Assembly: GCA_019693395.1 (NCBI GenBank)
Contig: JAAMXP010001835.1
Coordinates: 1 to 64,000, forward strand
DNA: 64,000 nucleotides
Direction of reading: 5' to 3'
Source: Ettlia oleoabundans
Taxonomy: Eukaryota; Chlorophyta; Chlorophyceae; Chlamydomonadales
Numbering within the stretch: position 1 is the stretch's first letter; each line of letters starts with the position of its first letter. A program made the position numbers and the translations under genes. Of the stretch, positions 41,851 to 54,459 are shown one piece after another. Below the pieces are notes generated by a model. The model saw only the letters and a program-made list of their open reading frames with translations. It was not told where the DNA came from and made no database searches.

Positions 41851-42643
41851 GGTGTGATCGTCGAGGAAAATCAACAGCTGATACAAGGCACCCTGGACTC
41901 AACCCAGCTTTTCAGTACCCGCTATTTGATGTCGGTGATGCTGATGGACAAGGAAACGCAAGGCGGAGTGTCAAAAGGTCTTGAGTGTTGGAGGATTGCT
42001 TATATCACAAGGAAACCCGTGCCACATCATGAAACGGGGGTGCCACCTGGCAGCGCTACACCCTGCTCTCCCGTCCCAGAACAGCAGAGAAGATAGAGCG
42101 CCCCCCCTCCGCCCTTTGTTCACCTCACATTCACACACACACAAATTTGTTATCTGCAGAAAGGCCTGCAGGTGGATACCTTGGCCCTCAGCTTCCATTC
42201 CAGATTATTGATCAGCACCAAACTTTATCTTTGTATCCAACATCTGTATCCAGCTGTGCTGAAAACAGATGGGCCGTTTTACACGTGTGTATGACGAACC
42301 TTGGATCAAATTTAGATTCATGTGAAAGCGTTGAGCATTGTTTCCAAAAATGGGGTGCAGGAGTGGGGCATGAAATGGTGGTATTGGTGGTCATAGGAGA
42401 CGCCACGAATGGATGGGCATCAAGCACACTTAAAATTGATGTGTACAAGGGTTGTGGCAACGTCGGTTGCTTACACACATGCAGAACATCTTTGAACATG
42501 GGGCCCTCATCCCTCGCTATGTAAACGGGTCGCGAATTGTTGCAAAAGCCCCATAAGTGGCGGTGGGAGACGCTTACAGGCCCAAGCCCAGAACAGCAGG
42601 TCGGATGTGCGGATGCTTGTGGCCTGGACAAGACGACAGGCGA
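41851..42643. other. Tandem spacer, ATG18 3' end / LSD1-type 5' end
   Basis: A 793 bp spacer between two minus-strand genes. TGTAA on the minus strand (42578-42574) is about 66 nt after the ATG18 stop. Plus-strand open frames exist (about 41836-42096 and 42159-42291) and could be joined, but nothing in them is recognisable. I leave the stretch unassigned. Confidence 0.4.
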
Positions 42644-44758
42644 TCAAAACTGTACAAACGATTGCTGCTCACAGGAACCCCCTTTTACCGGGTCGAACGT
42701 GGCTTTGTAGCAGCCACCAGCCGCAGTGACCACAAGCAGCGTGGATGGGCCTTTGCCAAATTGCACCAACGCGCGCCGCGTATCTGGCAGGCGTAGCTGG
42801 GCAAAGGAGCGCTCAGAAGCAAAGTATGAGGCACCCACCGGCAGATAAGACTACACAGAGGATGAGGCAAAACAGGCAGGCGTCAGCACGATACCACGAT
42901 CTTTGACTCAGCACGCCGGCATGGCATGAAAGCCCTGCTGAGGCCCACATGCAGCCCAGTCAGGCGGTCCAAAAGCTAGCGATTGTGCATAGTGATTGAA
43001 ACAACTGCACTAACCTTGACAAATGATAGCGATGATAGGGGGTTGCTGCGGCCTGAGGTGCCACCCCTTTGGCTGTTATCGCCCTGCTGCTGTTGCTGCC
43101 GGGTGCTGTCAACACTGCCTCCCTCGCCTTCTGTTAAGCCCCTGCTGCTGCTGTCGCCATTTTGCCTGCTGCCAGACACACTGAACACGTGTGCAGTGCC
43201 CTTGTCGCTGGTCGCTGCTACCCAGTCAGGCTGGTCGCCATGGCTGAAGGCCAGGCTGTAGATGGTTGCTGGGTCCGACCCCCGCCGGAGCTCCCGCAGC
43301 TTCGTGCCCTCTGCTGTTGACCAAATCCGAATCTGCGATAATGAGGCAGGCGCAAGAGGAAAGAACCTACAGCCTTGATTTGCGCTGGTGCCAGCATACC
43401 CGGAAGTGACGCTGGTTGTTGAGCACAAAGTCAGACAGGTGGTATTAGCGTTGGTTGTATGCTTACCAGCGTCCCTTTTTGGCTGGCTGTGGCAAGGAGC
43501 TTGCCGTTGCTGTTGAGAGCTAGAGCCGCTAAAGAGGTGTTGTGCGCAGTGATGAACTTGGTGCGTCTTGTCTCGTACAGCTCGACACGCACCTGCAGGG
43601 TTCTTGCATGGGTGAGTTCTCCAAGCAAATTCAGGCCAGCTACACACACATGTCATGCCTGACCGCAAGTGACACCGTATGGTGCTCCCCAAGCATCATA
43701 TGCCATCCAGCCAGCTTTCTCTGGAGGCAGGGATTAAGGTGAATAAGGGGGTGTCCAAGCTAAACAGGAACGAGTCGTAAGCAATGTCAGGCTAACCTGG
43801 CCGGCATGCAGGCCCGGGCATGCCAGCACTGCCGCGTCGGCACTGGGGGAGAGCGCCATGAGTCCAGCCGGGTTGCTCAAAGTCTCGATGGCGTGAAGCA
43901 GTCGAAGGTCAGCAAAGTTGTAAACTAGGACGCGATGCTCCAAGGCCACAGCTATGCGGTCCTTCCTCAACTTTACTGCCAGCACCTGAATCCAGGTACA
44001 GGGCGGGGTGGTTGCGTGGCTGCTAGTGGAAAGAGGTTCAACCAGGAAATGGGGTTTTGACTACCAATATCATAATCACAACAAGTGAGTCAGGCCTGTG
44101 AAAATGCGCATGCTGGGCCAAAAAGGTCGGGCTGTAATGTCAAAGGGCAATGAATGTGACAACACTGGGTCTATACATGGCAACCAGGAGTGAAGGAGCA
44201 TATTGTTGATAGGCAAGGGAACCTACATTGTTGCGGAAGGAGAGCTCGCCAATCGCCCTCAGCTGTTGGTCGTCCCAAATGATTGCTTTCGTAGGTGGGT
44301 ACTTGGGAGTGGTGCCACCGCCCACAAGACAGAAAATGTTGCAACGGAACAGCATCTCCACCACCACAACCTCACCATCCTCAAACTCCCGCCGGAACTG
44401 CATATTGTATCATATCAGACAGGCAGATCCACAGCAGCGAGAAGGCATTAGCAGGGAGATGAGCAGCAGGGGGTGCGTGCAACTAATTAGGGAGGCACCC
44501 GGGAGGCGGGCAGGCGGGGGCGGCACAGGGTGTCCACGGCCGGGCGCGCTCTCGGCGCAGACAGTCGGAACGCGTTTAGCGCAGATAAGTGCTAACGTTT
44601 TTGTGCGGTTCTCAGCTGCCGTTGCTTTCCTCGTCTCAACTCTCTCTTGCCTGCTCTCGGGTTGGGTCGGTGCTAAAGACACGGAAACCCCCTCCTCTTA
44701 CGCCGGTATTTATGGTCGTGACAACGCATGTGCCGTCTTGGTTGAAGCTAAGGCCCAT
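42644..44758 (-). CDS. ATG18: ATG18 / WIPI4 (WDR45)-type autophagy beta-propeller
   Basis: PROPPINs such as ATG18/WIPI bind PI3P on the forming autophagosome and recruit the ATG2 lipid-transfer machinery. Exon 1 (44758-44651) encodes [13 protein letters not shown] and [13 protein letters not shown]. After an intron with a GC donor it continues [20 protein letters not shown] and [20 protein letters not shown]. Later exons give [40 protein letters not shown] and [20 protein letters not shown] followed by [20 protein letters not shown] is the double phosphoinositide-binding motif in its WIPI3/4 form. A Ser/Gln-rich insert (about 43060-43160) sits in the loop that carries the membrane-inserting segment in this family. 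The end is [16 protein letters not shown]. The upstream frame stays open above the chosen Met, so a longer N-terminus is possible. Confidence 0.92.
44398..44650 (-). other. GC-AG intron, ATG18 intron 1
   Basis: On the minus strand exon 1 ends CAG followed by GCAAGA, and the next exon follows TATGCAG. The join gives PTREQFRREF, which fits the conserved family sequence. No nearby GT donor preserves it. Confidence 0.8.
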
Positions 44759-45444
44759 CCCACGGAACCTGACCTCTCGATCTCTTGCGAACTGGTTACC
44801 TCGGGGCCTTTAAGTAGATGCTACCCTCAGGTGCAGGGGTCCCCCAAGAAGTAAGCTGCGTGTTGACAAAATCACTGTTGGCAAAGCAGGCCCAGCAAGG
44901 CACCTCAGTTGATAAGTGGGTCACCCACTTTCCGTTTCCCCATATACATGCAGTGCACTCTGCCAGCCCACACGACATTGGCTGAATACTGTAGGAACTG
45001 TACCGAACGAGTTCAGTTTACCCAGTTAGATCGGTGTGGCGACCATCTCAATCAAGCCGTCTTGAGTGGAGTATCTGCTCAGGTGACCGAGGTTATTTGC
45101 GATGCCCTGATGACAACCAGCAACACGGGTTAGCACATGCTTGATTGCCCCCCACAGCATTGCATCCCCCTCCCACTGGGCCTGAATTGCATAATGGTAC
45201 CACCAGCGGTGAGGTTCCCTATGGCCATGGTGTGGCACCCCCGCCCGCATTGGTGCACCAAAGCACTCATCGTCCAGCTGTCTGCCAAGTCGGCAAAGCC
45301 GTACTGGCGAACAGCGGCCCCCAGCTATAGACTTGCACCTGACTTCAATGAGGTGGATGCCTGTCCTGCCAATGGGCCAGGCGGTACACAGTTTATCACG
45401 GATTTTTGCTTTGCATGTGTGCATGTGTCATTGACGAAGCAAAG
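44759..45444. promoter_or_regulatory. Divergent spacer, ATG18 / glycine-rich plastid protein
   Basis: A 686 bp spacer between start codons on opposite strands. It should hold both promoters. No TATA box or other site is convincing, and no gene is recognised in it. Confidence 0.45.
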
Positions 45445-46567
45445 ATGCAGTCAATATCTTTGACAAGCGCCGTTCAACTGCGGCTGGGGCTCGTTGGAGC
45501 CAACAGGCCCAGGCGACCGCTGAGAGTGGGCAGACCCCTCCACATTGTTTCTGTGTTTGGAAAGGGCGGCGGAGACAAGGAGGTGGGTTCGGCCCGCCTG
45601 ACCCACTTCTAGGCACTGCCGCCGCCAGTGCCGCCAGTGACCTCACCAGCGCCTCTTTTGTCAATGCAGGACGCGGCACGCAAAGCGTTACAGGATGCTT
45701 TTGCAGGTAAGGTAAACAGCTTGTCAATGAAGCCAATGAAACATGTGGCAGTGGTAGGTGGCTGGGGTTCAGCAGCCCTTGCGTAAGCTAGGGTATCGTG
45801 ACAAGTTTTCGAGTTCTCATGGCCCGCCCCTTTGTGCTCTTAAGTTGTGCTCAGGAAAGAAAGACCCATTCCAACTGGCGGAAGAGAGAAATCGCAAACG
45901 TAGTGGCGGCGGCGGTGACGGCGGCAGTGGAGGGGGCGGCAAGGGAGGGGGCAGCGGCGGAGGGGGGGTCGATTGGAGCGAATGGGGCGACAACTTCAAA
46001 AGGGGGGCTTCAAACTTCTTCAAAACTGTTGCCACAGTCTTGCTTTTTGCAGCAGCCCTTGGTGCTCTTGCACTATGGAAGCCTCTCCTGAGCCTCCTTT
46101 CGACGCTGGTGAGCCGTGACATGCTGGGGTGCTCCCTCGATGCCCGTCAAAGTGCCTCTGTTGAGCACCTTGTAGTAAGCTTTAGGGCACCCATTGCCCT
46201 TTGCCACTGCAGGTCCGCATGACACTGCGGCTGGATCGCAACAACCCACGAGCGCAGCTGGCCCAGCAGCAGTCTGCCCCGCAGGTGGGACAGGAGGGAG
46301 GGATGTTATATGGCGTGGGACTGAGGCTTTATTGCCTTGCACACGCATCTCCTCCAATCATCATAAACCAGCGACCCGGGAGCCCAGCGATATACCCACA
46401 AACACATAACCATCCGCACCCATATGACAAACAACAAACCTGTGCACCATCCCCTCCCGCAACGTGCTGACACGGCGCTGTTGCAGGTGGACCTCTCAAC
46501 CAAGGACACCTTGTCAAATGTGGAGGAAGCTGTCATCAGCAAGTATGCAACAGATGAGGATGAGTAA
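45445..46567 (+). CDS. Glycine-rich single-span membrane protein, probably plastid; function unknown
   Basis: I do not recognise a named family. Five exons join in phase (45445-45582, 45670-45706, 45855-46108, 46213-46284, 46487-46567) to 193 residues. The first ~35 residues (MQSISLTSAVQLRLGL then Arg/Pro-rich) look like a chloroplast transit peptide. FGKGGGDKEDAARKALQDAF and KKDPFQLAEERNRKR follow; similar segments occur, as I recall, in uncharacterised plant plastid proteins. A stretch that is nearly all glycine (about residues 75-103) leads to VDWSEWGDNFKRGASNFFKT. One hydrophobic helix comes next (VATVLLFAAALGALALW). The C-terminal 60 residues are hydrophilic and end in acidic EAVISKYATDEDE. 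An AATAAA lies shortly after the stop. It is convergent with the HemC gene. Confidence 0.75.
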
Positions 46568-46822
46568 TCAGAGGAAAAATAAACGTTGGGTCTCCCGGGA
46601 ACCCATCCTCAGGTTCCGCTTGACCACTCACTGACAGTCACCATACATAACTCACCATGCAGGCAGTGTGATGCCATGGCTTTGTCCTTGTCCTAGTGTT
46701 ACATAATACAGGCTTTTATGTTGTTAAGTGGGGCAGGCTAAAGCAAGTTAAACGCAAAGCAAATAAATTGGAAGAGTAGCAGGACAGTGACCCAAATGTA
46801 GGAGGTGTCACACATGTCAGCT
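46568..46822. terminator. Convergent 3' spacer, glycine-rich protein / HemC
   Basis: A 255 bp spacer between two stops. It has AATAAA on the plus strand at about 46576 and TGTAA on the minus strand (46703-46699), about 120 nt after the HemC stop. Confidence 0.45.
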
Positions 46823-49364
<2,542 letters not shown>

Positions 49365-49924
49365 CGCTGGAATCCGTGAGTAAGGGCCGCACATTGCCTT
49401 ATAACTCCATAGTCCGCGTATCCAGCAGCTTATCGCGGGCTGGGACCGCGACAAGCGGACCTATAATTCACTGATAGGCAAGGGAAAGCGCACCTGAAGC
49501 CATCAAAGCTTCTAAGCTGAGTTGCGACGGAATGCATCTCTCTTCTGTATGCTTGGCCGGCAGTATAGAAGTAGAGACAGTACACACAACAGTGGAAATA
49601 TGATTGCTGCTGCCGACCGCCTTCGCTTACCGCTAATATTTATGAGATAGGGGTCTATCTTGTGCGCAAGTACAGGTTGCAGTACAGGCTTCTCCTTTGG
49701 GTTTGATGGCGACAGAGAGCCCTCTTAAACGTACAGGTCCGCGGCCCCGATCCTCGCCTGTGGACTCCCCTTAATCTTGCTTGGAGACTTTGTCACTGAC
49801 TTGATGCCTTCGAACTGGCACGATTACAGCCTTAAGTGGTTACAAATGAAATGATAGGTTTCAAAAGCCCACCTACATCAGGGAGCCTCGGTAGAGTATG
49901 GGCAACTGCCTGCTGGATCAATGT
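49365..49924. other. Tandem spacer, CPN60B 3' end / HemC 5' end
   Basis: A 560 bp spacer between two minus-strand genes. Minus-strand TGTAA copies lie at 49844-49840 and 49828-49824, about 80-100 nt after the CPN60B stop. The rest should be the HemC promoter. No gene is seen. Confidence 0.45.
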
Positions 49925-52900
49925 CTAGTAGCCGCCCATGGCGTCCATGCCAGCGGCCGCGCCTGCGCCCTGCTCCTCTGGAATTTGCACAACGATGGCG
50001 GAGCTGGTCAGGAAGGTTTTCGCCACAGAGGCTGCGTTCTCCAGCGCGCAGCGCACCACCTGAAGGCGGGGAGGGGGAAGGGCAGAGGGGTGTTCATAGT
50101 ACTTAGCCATGGCAACAGCCAAATTACATCCCCCGCTCTCAGATGCTCGAACATTCCCGTGCTTCCAACATTCCCATGCCTCATTCCAACTGAACCTTGC
50201 ACTCTTTCATCCTGTTCTTATCACGCTGTCGCTCTACTGGGGGCGCTGCTGCAGCGCACCTTAGCCGGGTCAATGATGCCCGCTGCCATGAGGTCTTCGT
50301 ACTTGCCGGTCGCCGCGTTGTACCCAAAGTTGGGGTTGTCGTCCTCCAGCACCCGCTGCATCACCACGCTGCCGTTATCACCCGCGTTGTTGGCAATCAG
50401 CTTGAGGCTGTAAGGCAGCGCGCGCTTCACAATGTCCGCGCCAATCTGCAGGTGGCAAGATGTGCGGGGGTGGGGTGGGGTGGGGGGGTCAGTATGGGGC
50501 TACAACCGCGGATAGGCGGCCTGACACATATATACCAAAGGTAAGTTAAGTAAAGTAGAGTTGAGTTGCATCAGCAGTGGAGGAAGCGTGCGTACTACAA
50601 AGGGCAACAACGAACAGGCACTGCTACATTTTGGCTGCTTGCCTTCTGCTCCTCATCAGTCAGGTTAGCCTTGAACTCGTCCACCGTGTTAGACAGCCGC
50701 AGCAGGGCGCAGCCGCCGCCAGTGACAATACCCTCCTCGACTGCTGCCTTGGTGGCATTCAGTGCGTCCTCCACACGCAACTTCTTCTCCTTGAGCTCCG
50801 TCTCGGTCTGTGCGCCAACCTGCAGAGCCAGCAAAATCATATCCTTGTTTTTAACCAGTTACTCAAGGGACAGAGGGACAGGAAACATTCCACAGCGCGT
50901 TCAGCCAACTGTGTGCTAATGAGCCTTGCTAGACATGACTCCAGTGGTAATTAAACAGGAGAATGCCAGCAAGATGGCCCTGCGAATGCACTGCCACTCG
51001 CTTTACCTGAATGACAGCCACTCCGCCGCTTAGCCGCGCAATGCGCTCGTTCAGCTTCTCCTTCTCATACTCTGCGTCAGTCTGCAGACACAGGAAATGG
51101 CAGGAAATAGTGGTGTAAGAGTGCATATTTACCAACTGTTGCTGCCAAACAGAGGACTGCATGCACATTTTGGCTACTGAGACTTCAAAGCCAGCGCAAC
51201 CTCTCCCAAACGCCGTTACCTCAGCAACCAGGTTCTTGATCTGCTTAACGCGCGCCTCCACATCTGCCTGGGTGCTGCCGTCGCCCACAATGGTGATGTG
51301 CTCCTTGCTCACAGACACCTGCACGGACAGACAAATATCACACACTTGACACCAAACCAAGGCTCTTAAAAAAACATACCAGGCACGTACAATTAAACTT
51401 TCCCTTTGCCTGTAGTTTCCCCTGCCGCACCTTAGCAGCCACACCCAGGATGCTGTCGTCGGCCTTGTCCAGGCTGATGCCCAGCTCATCCTTCACAAGC
51501 TGGCCACCTGCATATGGCACAAATGGCGAGGCAGTTATATCAGGGGGAATTGACACATTGCAACCTGCCTGTATCGTTTGGAAACCTAGCTCCAGGTCAC
51601 CCCACATATGCTGTGAGATGGCCTGCCGTGAAACCTGGTTTGAAGACCCACCCGTCAGGATTGCAATGTCCTCCAGGTAAGAGGACTTGCGCTCGCCAAA
51701 GCCAGGAGCCTTCACCGCCACAACCTTGAGCGTGCCACGCAGCTTGTTCACGACCAGGGTGGCTAGAGCCTCCTGTACATGGCGCAGCAGGTGAAAAAGT
51801 TGGGAAAACATGCTGCTTATGCTTAAACCCGTTCAATTTATGGCTATGCTTCTGCAAGCATGGGCGGTGCTCCAACCACGCTTGTAGCACTAGTCCGATG
51901 GCCTGCCTGCTCAATGTCCTCAGCCATAATCAGCAAGGGGTGCCCGCCGCGGATGGCGCCCTCCAGGATGCCAATCATGTCACGGGCAGTGCTGATCTTC
52001 TTGTCCACCAGCAGCAGCTTGCAGTTCTCATACTCGGCAACCTGCAGAGCCGCAGTGCAAGTTCACACATTGCAAATCCCAAGGGCTGCGCCGGGCAGCA
52101 TCACTTTGCCCACCTCTGCAAGTCACTGTTCTGCTGGACTATGCCGCATGCATCCCCATGCATGTTTCCACGCATAGCTAGCAATCCCGCCCACCATGCG
52201 CTCTGGGTCAGTGACAAAGTATGGCGAGATGTAGCCGCGGTCAAACTGCATGCCCTCTACCACATGTAGGCTGTCCTCAGCAGTCTTGCTCTCCTCCATG
52301 GTCACGACGCCAGCACGACCCACACGCATCATGGCATCACTGATCAGCTGGCCAATCTGCAGCCACAGGACGGCAGTTAATGGCATAAGGGAAGGGCGGC
52401 TGCTCAGCAAAGTGATCTACCCAACAACAGTGATGTGCAATCCATGCAGCTGCCAGCTGCTTTGGGCCAGAATTGTTATGCTCCCTTTTTGATAGTTGAT
52501 AAGTTGCGCTGGGCTGGGGTCAGATGAAGCATGAAACAGCTTCTATGCGCACCTTCTCGTTACCACCAGCGGACACGGTGGCAACATCCTTAAGCTCCTC
52601 GTCTGTCACATCCTTGCTCAACTCGCGCAGCTTCCCCACCAGGTGCTCAACAGTCTTGTCCATGCCGCGGATGAGCTGCAAATATAATTTTGGGGTCGAA
52701 TGAAGCACTGGCGAAAGTCAAGAGGGTGTGCGGGGGGATTTTGAAGTGTGTGGGATTGAGATGGGGTTGGCAAAAGAGGGGGGGAAGGGGGGGGGGTTCA
52801 TGCAGGGGCGCGCATGCATTTGTGTTGATGGGCTGCAGCGGACAAGCATCACACAACAATCTGCTACAATTTTCCAGCTTATAAACTGGTTTGTGCATCC

Positions 52901-53692
52901 CATGGTTGTGCGGCTGGTCATTCTAAATGGTGGACGAGCCCACCGCCAGCCATGACAGACCTGCACAGGATTGGCGCCAGCTGCTACAATCTTCATGCCC
53001 TCGGCAATCATAGCTGCCGACAGAATGGTGGCAGTGGTGGTGCCATCGCCTGCCAGGTCATTGGTCCGCGCAGCAGCCTGCATACCGCATGGTATTTATT
53101 TAAAACCCGCCAACGCCTCAGGAGCAGTGACGCGCTAGCATTTAGAAGCTTAGGAAGCAAGTGAGATGTCAAGCTGGCGTGTTAGTGCTCGTGTGTGTTA
53201 CCTGTGAATTTCAGAGGCTGCACTACCTGTAAACGAATGAATATTCTATGCGCACCTGGCGCACGAGCTTGGCACCGATGTTTTCCACAGGGTCCTCCAG
53301 CTCAACCTCACGTGCCACAGTCACACCGTCATTCACAATCTTGGGGGAGCCGTACTTGGACTCCAGCACAACATTGCGGCCCTTAGGGCCCAGCGTGACG
53401 CCCACAACGCTGGCCAGCTTGTCAACGCCCGCCTGCAGTCATCGAGGAACCCAACAGTTGTTCTAGGGGCATCCCCCGGCAGCCATTACCAGAGGGAAAT
53501 TGGGCTTAACGACTCTGGGCGCTAATAGGGCACCTCCACAGCAAGCGGAAAACTTGCCTGCATACGCTTCAGCGCCTCGCCATTCGTGTTGAAGTGCAGC
53601 TGCTTGGCGGCATAGGTGCGCACGGCGCCTGTGCGGCTGCGCGAGCTGTTGCTGGCGCATGGCTTGCTGAAGGCAGCGGCGCCTGCGGGCGG
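49925..53692 (-). CDS. CPN60B: Chaperonin 60 beta, chloroplast (GroEL homologue)
   Basis: It folds imported and newly made plastid proteins, Rubisco subunits included. The exon from 53692 starts inside the transit peptide ([18 protein letters not shown]) and runs into [20 protein letters not shown]. Mature blocks are [58 protein letters not shown] with the ATPase Asp, [40 protein letters not shown] and [20 protein letters not shown]. The chaperonin signature is [12 protein letters not shown]. It ends [15 protein letters not shown], without the GGM repeats of many GroELs. Beta rather than alpha type is judged by overall resemblance. No in-frame ATG exists in this first exon, so a short upstream exon must supply Met; candidates lie within about 53770-53960. 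One intron uses a GC donor. Confidence 0.95.
50466..50488 (+). repeat. G-quadruplex-type G-tract in a CPN60B intron
   Basis: G5-T-G4-T-G4-T-G7 on the plus strand, the template strand of the CPN60B gene, in an intron. Confidence 0.7.
53433..53557 (-). other. GC-AG intron in CPN60B
   Basis: On the minus strand the exon ends ATGCAG followed by GCAAGT, the strongest GC-donor consensus. The next exon follows CTGCAG and starts GCGGGC. The join gives [10 protein letters not shown], as in plastid Cpn60. Confidence 0.85.
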
Positions 53693-54459
53693 GATGAAGC
53701 GGCGGGTGGCAGATAAGCAAGCTGGGCTAGATGAACGGCCTAGCGGCCTATATACTAGTGCAAAACCTCACGCGCGCCTTGGAATAGCTTGGAAAAAAAC
53801 ATGCATGGCGCATTGTGCACTTCCAGAGAATTCCTGTGGCGGACGAGAGGGCAGCAGTCAGACCACCGCTTCTACCCAAGTGAAGCATTTCTCAAGTGAT
53901 TGACGCTACTGCAACCGCATACGCTTCGTGAGGCACCCACCCTGCAGCTTAGAAGTCGCCAGTTGTGCCCTGCACGCATGTTTGAGTATGGCAATGGGCG
54001 TGTCAAGTCGATGAGCAACACCTAGCATCAGAACGTTCGCTCACACTAGCGCACACCAGAAGCATAGCGACCACCACGCACATTATCACCAGCCGCCGAC
54101 TGAATGACAAGACAACGTCCTCCTGGTGGCGGAAATCAAGTCACTACTGCATCTCAAGGCAGTTCCACGGACGAATTAACCCAGGATGGCACGAGCACTA
54201 CATTGGCTGTACTGCCCATCTGCTCTCCTTCTGGAGGCCTGAGGAGGGATTTGTACTTGTCCCTGCTAAGATACGCCCACATCAGAGCTGAAATTACACA
54301 GACAGCAAGAAAGTAAGGAAGCGGACGTGCAACAACAAGTACGTAGAGAAGAACGGACGTCAAAAGGACGGCAGGTGACCCTAGGCGGACAGGGAGGATG
54401 GTTGTCTAGAAGCCTCATGGAACACGCGACGGGGCCATGCCACTAGTTGCTCAATTTTG
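53693..54459. other. Tandem spacer, TOC75 3' end / CPN60B 5' end
   Basis: A 767 bp stretch. It should hold the TOC75 3' UTR, with minus-strand TGTAA at 54298-54294, and the CPN60B promoter and first exon. A minus-strand TATATA is at 53754-53749. A minus-strand open frame at 54154-54405 would encode a hydrophobic segment but has no start codon and no recognisable relatives. Confidence 0.4.

Noticed and set aside
41836..42291. Two plus-strand open frames that could be joined as exons
   Set aside because: The products resemble nothing I know, and the stretch is explained as the ATG18 3' UTR and the LSD1-type promoter. Transcripts could change this.
44575..44854. Plus-strand open frame with a signal-peptide-like hydrophobic stretch ([17 protein letters not shown])
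   Set aside because: It lies opposite ATG18 exon 1 and its intron, whose conserved sequence explains the region. It is a complementary-strand shadow.
53463..53720. Arg/Gln-rich minus-strand open frame beginning [13 protein letters not shown]
   Set aside because: It is the out-of-frame shadow of the CPN60B transit-peptide exon. The true frame is shown by [20 protein letters not shown].
54154..54405. Minus-strand open frame with a possible membrane segment (LPYFLAVCVISALMWAYL)
   Set aside because: No start codon, no upstream exon that fits, and it sits in the likely TOC75 3' UTR. I recognise no family.
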